From the NCBI GenBank assembly GCA_963931925.1, contig OZ007581.1, positions 18,352,399 to 18,416,398 on the forward strand: a DNA stretch of 64,000 nucleotides. Direction: 5' to 3'. This DNA comes from Onchidella celtica (taxonomy: Eukaryota > Mollusca > Gastropoda > Systellommatophora > Onchidiidae). The notes under the pieces were generated by a model. The model did not search any database and was not told the DNA's origin. It was given only the letters and a program-made list of their open reading frames with translations. Both the position numbers and the translations under genes were made by a program. How positions within the stretch are numbered: position 1 is the first letter of the stretch; each line of letters begins with the position of its first letter. Below are positions 12,564-23,692 of the stretch, piece after piece.

Positions 12564-12837
12564 CATGTAGGTTCTATGTATATAAATCACAAACATAATC
12601 AGAAAAATCAGTATCACAAGTACAGTGTATTTGAAATAAGGAATCTCAACGACATCTGAATTGAATAGACAGGCACATCTAAATAGTGTATAACATACAA
12701 GACTTGATAAAGATGCTGCGAAAGAATGCTGCTTGGAAACGAAAAAAAAAATATATACTAGCTGAAAAAAAAAATTACAACATAAAAAACATGAACTGTA
12801 GGTGTAGATTATGTAATGATGGCAAGACTACATATTC
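12564..12837. other. AT-rich flank of the gypsy element
   Basis: Nothing recognisable. It is the gap between the LTR target duplication and the first Penelope-like coding sequence. The ORF reads through A-rich sequence (12686-12837) that has no Penelope similarity I recognise. Confidence 0.4.
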
Positions 12838-13493
12838 TTCCTCATTGACACCCACGGGACTGTCCACATCTGTGCATTATAAGGACACGGACAGCCATAC
12901 GTACTTACATTATGGTTCTTCTCACCCGCGTTCTTGCAAGGATGCCATTCCCTTTTCGCAATTGCTCCGTTTGCGTCGTCTTTGCCAATCGGATGCAGAC
13001 TTTGCCACTGAAGGCAAGAGGATGTTAGAATTTTTTCGTCTTAGAGGTTATCCAGAACATGTTCTGGATAAAGCCTGGTCGAGGGCCCGTAATATCAGTA
13101 GGCTGGATGCCCTCACTCCCAGACAAAGGAGGGAAGATAATCGTGTCAAACTAGTTTTCACTTATCACCCCCAGTCTTTTCCTATTAAGCAAGTCCTCCT
13201 TAGAAATCTCTCTATCTTGAGGGCTGACCAGAGCCTCAATGACATGCTTGATGCAACACCTCCTCTGCTGGTATATAGACGATCCAAAAACTTAAAAGAC
13301 ATTTTGGTCCGGAGCAGGCTCATTCACACTGACCGTTGCGGTACTAAATCGTGTGGCAATTCTCGTTGCAAAACGTGCACACATGTCCTTCAATCGTCTT
13401 CCATCGAGTGCCCTTTGTCGACGTTCAGCATTAAGGAAGGTTTCACTTGCCATAGTCGCAATCTGGTGTATGCTATCCGCTGTGCCAGGTGTC
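12838..13493 (+). pseudogene. Penelope RT C-terminus and linker (left piece)
   Basis: The open frame carries the PLE block HYKDTDSHTYLHYGSSHP, then FSQLLRLRRLCQSDADF, and the segment FFRLRGYPEHVLDKAWSRA, which follow the RT palm/thumb in this family. A Cys-rich stretch (CGTKSCGNSRCKTC) and CHSRNLVYAIRC lead into GIY-YIG, where the LINE interrupts at 13493. No RT catalytic motif lies upstream, so the copy is 5'-truncated. Confidence 0.85.
13481..13493 (+). repeat. 13-bp target site duplication, left copy
   Basis: TGTGCCAGGTGTC here is repeated exactly at 16737-16749, on the other side of the LINE. Confidence 0.92.
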
Positions 13494-16400
13494 GCCCGTG
13501 CAGATGCGGGGCTCTCTTGTAGAAGAGGGACAGCAGAGAATACATCTGACGTGATACTGCGTGTCGTAAGAGGCGACTAAAGGTGCAAAGGTCCTGGTCT
13601 CCCGAGAAGAGCCAGTTGGCGGTGGGCCAACTACCCACCCTGTAAAAATAAACCAGTTACAGAAACACAAGCAAATACTTCAAATCAGTCTTTTATCTTG
13701 GGAGAAGGGGGAGCATCTGCACCTGTAGATTCAATGAAGGACAATGGACAAAGCCGAAAGGACGCCACTGGCCCGACTGCTCCTTCATCAAGCAAGTCAC
13801 TCCGGATTGCGTCGTGGAATGTCCGCTCCATGTATGAAGCAGGAAAGAGTGCCCAGGTTACAATGGAGATGAGGCGATACAGACTGCACATACTTGGAGT
13901 TAGCGAGACCCGCTGGATACAGTCCGGACTGAAACAACTTAATACTGGGGAAAAGATTTTGTATTCTGGAAGGGAGGACAAAAAGCATACAGAAGGAGTA
14001 GCGATCATCTTGAGCAAGCACGCCCAGAGGTCACTGAGGGGATGGGAACCCTAAGGAAGGAGAATTATATTGGCATCATTTACTACTAAGAACAAGAACA
14101 TCAACATGAACATTGTGCAGATATACGCCCCAACAAATGAAGCAACCGATGAGGACAAGGACGATTTCTACAACCAGCTTCAGGAAATAGTTGACACACT
14201 GCCAAGAAAAGATGTGAACATTATAATGGGAGATGCCAATGCCAAGATAGGACAGGACAATACTGGGTATGAGGACATTATGGGGTGCAATGGTTTAGGA
14301 CAAATGAATGAGAATGGAGAGCGGTTTGCAAGTTTCTGCGCATTTAACAGCTATGTGATTGGAGGTTCAGTATTCCCACACAAGAGGATCCATAAGGCCA
14401 CTTGGATTTCACCGGATGGAGTAACTGAAAATCAGATTGACCACTTTTGCATCACCCGACGATTCAGACGCTCACTAGAGGATGTCATAGTACAGAGAGG
14501 AGCAGATGTTGGATCTGACCATCACATGCTGCTGGCAAGACTCAAACTCCGCCTCAAGAAACAAGGTACCAGAGCAGGAACAAAGAGGAGAAAGTTTCAA
14601 GTGAGCCTTCTGGATGGAGACAAGAAGGAAGAGTTCCAGCTGACACTGAGGAATAGATTCAAACCCCTTGTTGACCTCGAAGAGACAGTAGATTTGGAGA
14701 CTCACTGGGCTAAGGTAAAAGGAGTATTTACATCGACATGTCAGGATGTTATTGGGGAAAAGAAAGTGGAACACAAGGAATGGATCAGTCAAAAATCACT
14801 GGACTTGATAAGGATAAGAAGAGACCTAAAAGAACGGGTAAATGCAAGTCGTACAAGAAGCTCAAGAGTTGGTAACCAGGAAGAGTACCGAGCATCAGCT
14901 AAAGAGGTCAAAAAATCAATTAAAAAAGACAAAGAGGAGTTCATAGGAATGTTAGCAGAGAAAGCAGAGAAGGCAGCAACAGGAGGACACATGAGGATCC
15001 TCTACCAGACTACAAAGACTCTTGCTGGAAAATATGGAAAACCTGAAGTTCCTGTCAAGGATTACAACAGGAAGGCTATTTTTGGAAAGGAAGCTCAGGC
15101 AAAAAGATGGATAGAGCATTTTAACAGCCTCTTGAACAGACCTCCACCAAGCAACCCACCCGACATTCTACCCGCAAGAAATGATTTACCGATCAGTTGC
15201 GACCCTCCGACTAAAGCAGAGATTAATGATGCCATAAAGCAGTTAAATCGAGGCAAGGCAGCTGGACCAGACCAGATCCCACCAGAGGCGCTGAAGGCAG
15301 ATGCTGCTGGGGCTGCAGAGGGTCTGCACTCACTATTCTCGAGGATTTGGATCGGAGGCAAGTTTCCAAAGGACTGGAAGGAAGGACACCTCGTGAAGCT
15401 CCCAAAAAAAGGGGACCTCAGCAATTGTAGTAACTACAGAGGAATCACACTTCTCTCCATCCCAGGAAAGGTCTTCAATCGGATTATTCTCAAGCGAATA
15501 CAGAATGCAACAGACCAAAAACTTCGCGAGGAGCAAGCTGGTTTCAGGAGTAATCGATCAACCACCGACCAGATCGCCACGCTGAGAATCATAGTAGAGC
15601 AGTCGCTAGAGTGGAACTCCCAACTGATAGTGAACTTCCTTGACTACGAGAAGGCCTTTGATAGCATCGATAGAGAAACACTGTGGAGAATATTGAGACA
15701 TTATGGAATCCCAGAGAAGATGGTGAATCTTATCAAGAGCATGTACGAGGGGACAAGTTGCAGAGTCGTACATGATGGTGAGCTTACTGACAGCTTTGAT
15801 ATCAAGACTGGTGTTAGGCAGGGTTGTTTGCTGTCCACATTTCTGTTTATCCTGGTGATTGATTGGCTTATGAAAGAAACCACCAGTGGAGGAAGAAATG
15901 GCATACAATGGACCCCATGGACACAGCTGGACGATCTAGATTTTGCAGATGACTTGGCACTATTGTCGCACACACACGACCAGATGCAAGCAAAGACTAC
16001 AGCTCTAAACAAAATTTCAGAATCTATTGGATTGAGGATACATCCCGCGAAGTCGAAGGTCCTAAAAATTGTTGCACCCCTAAGCGAACAAGTCAGAGTA
16101 GGAGATCAACCACTGGAAGATGTAGAGTCCTTCTGCTATCTTGGTAGTATCATTGACAATAAGGGAGGAACAGAGGCAGAAGTCAAAGCACGAATTGGAA
16201 AGGCACAGGCAGCTTTCACATCCTTAAGCAAGATTTGGAGAACCAAGGATATATCTCTAAAAACAAAGCTGAGGATATTCAACTCGAACGTGAAGTCAGT
16301 CCTGTTGTATGGATGTGAGACCTGGAATGCGTCCCAGGCCTGCATAAAGAGAATCCAAGTTTTCATCAACAGATGTTTGAGGAAGCTACTTAAGATCAGA

Positions 16401-16736
16401 TGGACAGACAAGGTCAGCAACGAAATTGTATGGAAAAGAACAAGACAGAACCCAGTCAGAGAGGAAATTGGTAGGAGGCGATGGAGATGGATCGACCACA
16501 CTCTCAGGAGGCCAGGAAACAGCATCACGAAGAAGGTATTGGACTGGAATCCCCAGGGCAAGAGATCAAGAGGAAGGCCGCGCGGAACGTGGAGAAGAGC
16601 CAGAGAAAATGATGTGCAACGAAGCGGAAAGACTTGGAATAATGTAAAGAGGCTGGCCCATGATAGAGAGGGATGGAAGGTGTTTGTTGGTGGCCTATAC
16701 CCTGATCCAGGGTGAGAAAGGCAATGATGATGATGA
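13494..16736 (+). mobile_element. Near full-length RTE-type LINE
   Basis: The 3243-bp insertion is bounded by an exact 13-bp duplication. It has a 5' leader of about 200 bp, one long coding frame and a very short 3' end finishing in ATG/TGA triplets, as RTE elements do. A nearly identical 3' piece lies at 57535-57809 on the other strand, so the family has been recently active. Confidence 0.9.
13698..16715 (+). pseudogene. LINE endonuclease-reverse transcriptase, one in-frame stop
   Basis: A single frame encodes an apurinic-type endonuclease (SWNVRSM, VSETRW, GDANAKIG and SDHHML) and a reverse transcriptase (FLDYEKAFDSIDR, AGFRSNRSTTDQ, GVRQGCLLS and catalytic FADDLALL near 15945). A basic C-terminus contains RRRWRWIDHTLRR and ends SFVGGLYPDPG-like. 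The first ATG in frame is at 13734. One TAA at 14052-14054 interrupts the endonuclease region, and the frame is otherwise open for about 1,000 codons. Proteins of this kind are often annotated in molluscs as craniofacial development protein 2-like, a misnomer. The short triplet-repeat 3' end favours the RTE clade; another single-ORF LINE clade is possible. Confidence 0.88.
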
Positions 16737-17011
16737 TGTGCCAGGTGTCATATGTTGTACATTGGTGAAACGGGACGTCAGCTTCACACTCGGTTTCGGG
16801 AGCACCTCCGTGACATTGAAAATCGAAATGGAAAGCCTGTTTCTGTCCATTTTAATCGACCAGACCATGAGCCATCCAACGACATTCAAATTCTGGGGCT
16901 CAAGTTCTTGTCATGCAGGCGCTGATGTACGCTTTGAAACCGAACAACGATTAATTTTCCAGCTCGGCACTATCTCTCCCCATGGCATCAATGTCCAACA
17001 TTGCCTTCGAT
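16737..17011 (+). pseudogene. Penelope GIY-YIG endonuclease (right piece)
   Basis: The frame opens on the duplicated target bases and reads CHMLYIGETGR, then a basic RFREHLRDIENR helix, HFNRPDH and LSCRRADVRFETEQRLIFQL, ending in the family-typical SPHGIN segment before a stop. LYIGETGR is the YIG part of GIY-YIG with its downstream Arg. The LINE separates this piece from its N-terminal half by 3.2 kb. Confidence 0.85.
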
Positions 17012-17513
17012 AATTCCACTGTTGCTAATATCAATATATATATATTATATATAATTTTCTTTATTATTATTATTTTCTTTCATTTATTTATCTATTTGTT
17101 TATTTATTTATTTATTTATTTTTATTTTTTTAATCTCTTTTTCTTTTTCTTTTCATTTACTGCGACTCCTGACATTGCGCACCATCCCTGTCTTGTGCTG
17201 TGAGGCACTATATGGCGCCTTCATCTTGGTTACTAACCAATTGCGTCACTTCCTGCTTCCATGCTTTTGGCGGACGGACGTGCTTTGGTGCTGTTGAAGT
17301 CTTTTATTGTTCGTTTTTTTTTTCACTTGACAAAGGCGAAAGCCGAAAATTTATGCATTTTCTGTCTTCTCTTTAGTTTGCTTTGTATTGTTTGGGTTTT
17401 ATTTCTCACGCGGGGCTTCGCAACATACAACCTTTTCTTTTTGCTCAATTTTGACTTTGCTTATAGCCCTGCTGCGACCCCACAGTTTTTCTGTGGTTTT
17501 TATGATATTTCGT
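17012..17513 (+). other. Penelope 3' untranslated region
   Basis: A T-rich and TA-rich stretch (17034-17160) is followed by sequence shared with the short copy at 53776-53879. The segment 17381-17454 appears there inverted, and 17486-17513 appears there in direct orientation. Confidence 0.75.
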
Positions 17514-17960
17514 GAATCCCTTATGAGGCCTCCGCGAGATGAAAGTATCTCAGTGAAATAAACCATACTGGCACTACGGCATCTCATTCACTGTATCCTA
17601 TGAGCCAATTGGCCTTGTTGCTGTTCACAAATAACATTTTAGTCCTAACAGGCACGACAGACTAAATTAGTGTAAACATAAAATAAGTTTTGTGTAAATT
17701 AAGCAGAATTTTTTTTTTCTTCAATACTGGGATTCTTATCACAAGTAAGATCTATAGACTAAGTAATACATGATAATATTACGTTTTCAAACAAAATAAT
17801 ACTACATCGTACTTGTACAAAAATCTGAGAGACAAGCAAAAAAAAACAACAACAAAAAACAAAACAAAAAAATGAAAAGTCTGATTACAAATTACGGAAG
17901 CCTTACATTATCAACACATCATGTTTAATGAATACAAAGTTTTGAAAATTATAAACTGAC
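17514..17960. other. Unassigned AT-rich spacer
   Basis: Nothing recognisable. There are poly-T at 17709-17719 and A-rich runs at 17838-17876. Confidence 0.5.
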
Positions 17961-17961
17961 A

Positions 17962-18346
17962 ACTTAATCACTGGTCACTGGTCACTGATCCCATAACCCA
18001 CCGGGGTCGTAGGGGCGCTGCAGTGATGAACGTTGTACCAGCTGGCTCCATTTGTGGCGGTTGTGGGCGAGTGTCTGGGTTGCAGGAAAGCTCATCTTGG
18101 TCCATTCCGCATTGTTATCTGCCAATTTCTTCCTCGGTCTGCCTCGTCTTCTCTTCCCCTGCACTGTTCCTTGTAGTATGGTCTTAGAGAGCCCATCTGA
18201 TCTTGTCACGTGTCCACACCATCTGAGCTTCTTTTTCTTGACTGTGGTCAGCAGGTCTTCATAGTGCCTTATTTGTCGGGTGATAGTTTGTCGGACTTCT
18301 TCGTTGGTGATGTGGCCCGTGTATGAGATGCCAAGAAGTATTCATC
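17962..18346 (-). pseudogene. 5'-truncated LINE, C-terminal coding end (second LINE family)
   Basis: Read on the minus strand, the sequence gives LGISYTGHITNEEVRQTITR, LRWCGHVTRSDGLSKTIL, then a basic GKRRRGRPRKKLADN and a C-terminal YDPGG near 18000. This is the typical end of LINE endonuclease-RT proteins, but it is clearly different from the RTE copy at 13.5-16.7 kb. The 3' end carries short repeats of CAGTGAC (17962-17990). No clear target duplication was found. Confidence 0.8.
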
Positions 18347-18858
18347 ATTTTACATAATTAAGTGCCTATGAAAATTGTCAGGGAAACATAAACACATGCA
18401 ATTCTAAAGACAACCAGAATGGTGAATTATAAACCGATTACTGATAGCCATACATGAACAAAGTACCGTCAAGCAGTAGTGAACAGAGACCTACCAGCTA
18501 GCTATGAACAGTATAAATATATAGCCTTCATAAAATGAACAAGATGAGTAACAAAAGCTGATCCAGAATGCGTTAATTAACTTATCGTCGACAGTTCAGA
18601 GACTGGTCTTGGGTGAAGTCCAAATACATGTAGTATCAATTACATTCAGACTCAGAGCTCTCTTTTTAGTCATCGGAATGTTTGTAAAGTGGTGATTAAA
18701 AAGAAAAAGTTCCACACAGTGTGTTCTTTAATGCCAGGCGCGCACATGCGACTTGCTCTCGTCTTGCAATAGCGGCTTAGTTTCATTTTCTGTTAACTCT
18801 GTAATGTGCTCGTGTCTCACACGTATGCGCATAGACTCCTCAATTCATTTGCCCAGAC
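18347..18858. other. Unassigned spacer
   Basis: No gene or repeat that I can recognise. Confidence 0.5.
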
Positions 18859-18928
18859 CAGCGTTTCTCAACGTGGGGCGTAGGACTTCAGATCGGGGCG
18901 CAGGGATGTTTTTAAAATCTTTTTGTAA

Positions 18929-21900
18929 TGTGAGAGGATGAACGACTTTTTATTTTTAATGTGCTTTCATGGTAGCTCTAGTGCGTGAGTGAGGGACGGC
19001 CACTCATAGCAGTTTATGGGCACTTGGCAGAGTACCATTAATTGGATTATTTCCCTTGTAATACTAGCGCGGGACCCGTTATTCACATCACGGTGAAAAG
19101 CGCGCATTTTGATTGGTCAGTTGGAAATGTTGACCACCGGGCTTCCAACTCTTATATCATGGCTTTAAGTTTCTTACAACTCGCTCCTTCGTTGTTATCC
19201 ACCGACAGAAAGACGGGAATCCGAATTCATTGTTGAGAGTAGGCAATACCCTATCGGTACAAAATAGGTATTTATGATAACGGTTGTTATCAACGGAGAT
19301 ACGTCATATTAATGGACTAAAATATCCCACACAATTCTGGCAAATGTTGTTGGTCCTGACACTTTGAAAATTTATATTAAAACTATTACCGGGTTTCTGG
19401 TATAAGTAGTCAGTTAGAATTTTAGCAGCAAGTTTCTACTTTATAATGGTACCAATTTTGTTGTACTTTGATGCACATATCCTATTGAAATAATTAATAA
19501 GAGGGTCTCGGATTTAAAGTAAACTATGAGTTAGACGCATGTTATCCCCGATAAATCCAACCTGGGTCAAATTTATTCAATTATTGCTGGAGGGGTCGTT
19601 AGAGTAATTTCTACAGTTTACTGGGATACCTAATTGACTTTTGTGTGCACCCTTTTAACCGTACTGTAAATTCGATTGTGTTAGGACCCTAACCAGTTTT
19701 ATTGTCGGGCTGGACTCTGTCACAAATCCCAGACTGGGAGATGTAATAAGTTATGACAGGACAACAATAACGAACAAACAAGTTAACACTTAACAGAACA
19801 ATCCATCAGACTCACACATTTATTAAACATAATTATACAGATAATAGCGCAATTACATACATTATATTATTGAAATCAACTGCCGTACAACGGCCTTATT
19901 CTCACACACACTCTCCCTCGGATCCACAACCCGGTAGTTACTCCTAAAGGCACTTCGGCCTCAGCCTCTCCCCTCAGGGTCTTAATAGCACATTAATAAT
20001 TTACTGGCACCGCAGTCTCTCAATATCACCTTCCTATTGTCATACACCTTAGCATTCCCCTAGCACCTCAGCAGGGCAATAACACATCATTTCAATAGAC
20101 ATTATCATTTCAATAGTACATTCTCCCCTCAACATGGCAATAGTGCATTATCACATTCACGCTCATATCTACGTCCCTGTCCGTGGCCTGACTGCCACGA
20201 CTTTATGTGCCTCTACTGTCCTGCACTGACAGCCTCACTTCTGGCCTATGTGTGGCCTCCGGCCCTATGCTGGCCTATCCCCTGTGCTCATCGAGGTGGC
20301 TCTGCGGCCCGTCCTCGACACCTACAAGAATAACATTACATTGGTATAATACCCTACCATTTCTATTCACTCCACCTCTCCTTACAACCCATGAAGCGTA
20401 CACACACTAGTTCACCTTTCACTCACCACACATCTTACGGTAACACACTTCCATCGGAGTACACACTAATCACTCGCGCTACAAATCCATGAACTCACTT
20501 TCATCTATCGCTCATGGCGCACATTGCTATATCCAATATCAAGGACTTCCACATTCCTCACATATACTTATTTACATCATGGTAATAGACGAATATAATA
20601 TCATACATCAATCATAATAATCAATCAACGTTCTACATAGCAGTCATCACTGGAAAGACTCTCTCACTAGTCTTCTCGACTGCTCCCCTTATGTCCGCCC
20701 GATGGGCTCTTATTCACAGGTCCGTTCCGTAGGACCTTCTAACTTGCAGTGATAGTAATACAGCGCTTTCGCCTCATTCAGACCCTCCCCACTACTCACG
20801 ACAGCACGCTTATCTTACTTGTCTACCGTGAGCCATTCTTACTCTACACCCGCTCTGTAGCAATCCCCTTAATTGCACTCACTCCACTCGTGACAGACTC
20901 CACGTCCGAGCCTTTCACTTGTCCAACACTGGACTACGTAATAGCCCTCTCGGACGTCCGCGCTGGCTCATAAAGATGATGCCAGTTCGAGTGGTCAGTA
21001 GACTCCATCAAAGACGCCGCAACAATAGGAAGCACAAGTGGACCTTGCAGTACAATAGATCGGCGGTGGCCTGCCGTGGCGCGCCTCGCCCAAAACATGG
21101 CCTAGTCCAGTTGCGCCAGTAGCAGAGAGACTTTGGGTAAGTTGGAGACTATTATATTAGAAGTGACTTTAATTTGCGCACGCCCCCCCCCCCCTTTCGG
21201 GGATGCCGCGTAGAGAATGCTGATCTACAGAGACCATTATGAGTCCGGCTCAACGGTAATTGCCGTTGTCATTAGACGTGTAGGATGCACGGTGCAGTGC
21301 AGTGTCTTGATATTGCGACTTTATTGTCAAAGTTAACGTTTGCGGTGCTAGATGATAATGATGGCTCGCTAGCCAAGCTGTCACGATTTGCTTGTGTGCA
21401 TATAGTGTATGTGTAGCATTGCCTTGTTGTGGTAGGCAGTGAGGATTTCCTGACATGTTAATGTGGATGGCTTACTTATGTTACAGCGAGCGGCACTATA
21501 CACTTGATTGTATTACGGGTATTTGTGTACCTTGCCAGTACCACTATGCTATAGAGAGCAGTGTGATTGTGATTGCGTGTTTAGTGTTTAAGATGTGTAA
21601 TTAATTACATGTATTGGAGATGTATAATATTAGTTGGGCCTCACATGGGTGAGCCCCAGGATTGTTCTATGTGCGGCGGTGGATGAACAATGTTTCAATG
21701 AGTCTACACATGTTGCAATGAGTCTCGCCGACATATATATATATATATCATGTGCATGTATTATAGTTATCCAGATGTATTATGCTTCTATGAGTTTCGT
21801 AAGTGTGTGAAGGACAGTTTCATTTTAAGGAATGTACACATTACTTTATGTATCTAGTGGTGTGTCATACGCATGTTAGCCTGGCGGCATAGCTCCGCGG

Positions 21901-22648
21901 CTAAGGTCAAAGGGCATGACCCTTCAGTATCGATTGGGAAGGGCAGTAACCAATACAATAGCCCTGGGGCGGGTTAGTACTAATAATGGGAGTGGGCCTA
22001 TGAGGATGGCCTGCATTGGGATGCAGCGTCTGTGTTATGGACGGTCAGTGGGCCATGTTGGCCACTGCGTTATTAAATGGAATGGCCACTCTGGATGTGT
22101 TGTACACCGGCTCAGTGGAGCGAAACTATTGTGTTCTTGCCCCTTCATTTGTTATGTCCTTCATACTTTGATTAGTACATTAATTAGTTTATGTTGCCAG
22201 TGTACTAGGAAACTCCTTGTGTATATGATATAGCCACTTGTAGTTGTTATTCATTAACCTTAGCGCTATTTTATTCCATGCATACATATCCAGTTGGTTA
22301 TTGCTTAAATTCTATATTATGTTGTTGTTGTTTGATTTAATACTTAATACTATTACTATGTATGTCCACCATTGATTGCCTGATTAATGTTGTCATTATA
22401 TCCTAATCATATTTTCGTCTTTTTCTCTTGTTCCAGCTTATGGCTGGTTGGGCTTCTTTTTCTTGGCTTCTTTTTCTTTTTCTTGGTAGGGTTTTCCCAT
22501 GCCTTTTTGGTAGTGATACCTTTGTTAGGCTTTTTGAATAAATAAGATTGCCAGCAGAACCCTGTGTTTGTTAATCCTGTGTATCCTTAAGGGAGTTACT
22601 ATTGAACCCACGCAGTACCCACATTAGCTACTCGTAGTTCATCCAACA
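18929..22648 (+). repeat. 5' LTR of the LARD-like element (contains a solo LTR)
   Basis: This is a direct copy of 23693-26224 except for the nested insertion 19718-20895. A polyadenylation signal AATAAA lies in TTTTTGAATAAATAAG near 22530-22545, with about 100 bp to the LTR end. Confidence 0.9.
19718..20895 (-). mobile_element. Solo LTR of the 4.7-kb gypsy family, nested in the LARD 5' LTR
   Basis: The 1178-bp repeat reads TGTCACAAATCC...CTCGTGACA, which is the reverse complement of the LTR at 4698-5892 with visible divergence. The 5-bp repeat GACTC flanks it (19713-19717 and 20896-20900). The sister LTR at 24471 shows the uninterrupted site GCTGGACTCCACG. No internal sequence remains, so it arose by recombination between the two LTRs of a once longer insertion. 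Confidence 0.93.
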
Positions 22649-23692
22649 TTTTCTGGTGTCAGAAGTGGGATACACAGAAGGGTTAGTTTGTAGTGTAGAA
22701 AACCCAGCCGTGGAAATTTTTAGTTTGAGGCCCAGCCAGCCAGCCAACCCCTGCCCCACCCCATAGGAACCAGGGAGCCACGAAGACCAACGCCCTCCAA
22801 CATCAACTCAAGATTCAGGACTTGTATCCCAGTCCTGTGTACACCACCCATCCCACTGCAGTCAACAGGGACCCGTTGCGGGTATTTCATCCCGCAATCT
22901 ACACGTATCCGCAACATCCGCCCCCACAGCCTGCGTCGACCAGTGTCTGGTACTCCCAGCCCACCACCCTTGCCAGCCACCTGCAGCCCGACCGGACCCT
23001 CAACCTGGGATGACAACTTCCCAGCGCCTACCTCCTGTGCGACGGTCCAGCCGCCCACACAGACAACCCCAGAGATTGGACCTCTGACTCTTATTGGTGA
23101 TTGACATTAGACTTTGACGGTGAATGCAGAAAGAGCAGGGTAGCGTACCCATCAAGATCCCCCTAGTTTCCATTAGGCCAGAAGACAGACCGACGATCAA
23201 GTGAGCCCCGCCTCCAGATTTTAAGTTAGAGAGTATGCCCATGTTAGCTTTCTCCACAGCTTAGTTACAATTACTTTTAATGCCTATGTTGACCTTGCCT
23301 TTTTCATTGCACTAGTGCCCCTATAGCATATTGTCTTTTTTTGTACTGTTCGATCCTACGTTAACCCTGATAGTGGTCTGGGACCACCGTTGCAGGTCTG
23401 GGACCTGTTGTTTTGTCCATATGATGTAACTTACTACAGCCAGAGCTGAGACTGTTGTGTACATCTTCAGGATGCCAGTAGTAACTTAGCCGGTTCACGC
23501 CACCTGTTAGTAGTTATAAAGAGGATGGGCCATTGTTGTACTTCGGTTCACTGTGTGTAATTTGCAATTGTTCTACCCTAAGTGATGGTATCATAGCCCC
23601 TTAGAGTTTGATTATACCTTCAGTGGTCTTTTGTAAACCTTTGAATTGATGTATGTGTCACGTAAGGGACTACGTGACTTAGCAGGGGAGAA
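22649..23692 (+). other. Interior of the LARD-like element, non-coding
   Basis: This stretch runs from the primer-binding site to the polypurine tract. A short Pro-rich ORF (22822-23013) and an antisense ORF (22720-23058) show no retroviral motif. The start is rich in CAGC and CCA runs. Confidence 0.75.

Larger units (their letters stand above)
12838..17513 (+). mobile_element. Penelope-like element, 5'-truncated, split by an RTE LINE
   Basis: The left piece (12838-13493) encodes the end of a Penelope reverse transcriptase and the linker: LSTSVHYKDTDSHTYLHYGS, IPFSQLLRLRRLC, and Cys-rich CGNSRCKTCTH. After an interrupting LINE, coding resumes at 16737 with the GIY-YIG nuclease signature LYIGETGR and then RFREHL, running to a stop near 17011. 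A T-rich 3' part ends at about 17513 with TTTTTATGATATTTCGT; that same end occurs in the copy at 53776-53879, which fixes the 3' boundary. The RT catalytic core is absent, so this is a 5'-truncated copy. Penelope elements retrotranspose using an RT fused to a GIY-YIG endonuclease. Confidence 0.85.

Noticed and set aside
16695-17203. ORFs crossing the LINE/Penelope junction and T-rich UTR
   Set aside because: They are in frames other than the GIY-YIG frame or are T-rich translation.
21916-22233. 105-codon ORF identical to the one at 25492-25809
   Set aside because: Duplicated only because it lies in the two LTRs; no protein motif and no other support.
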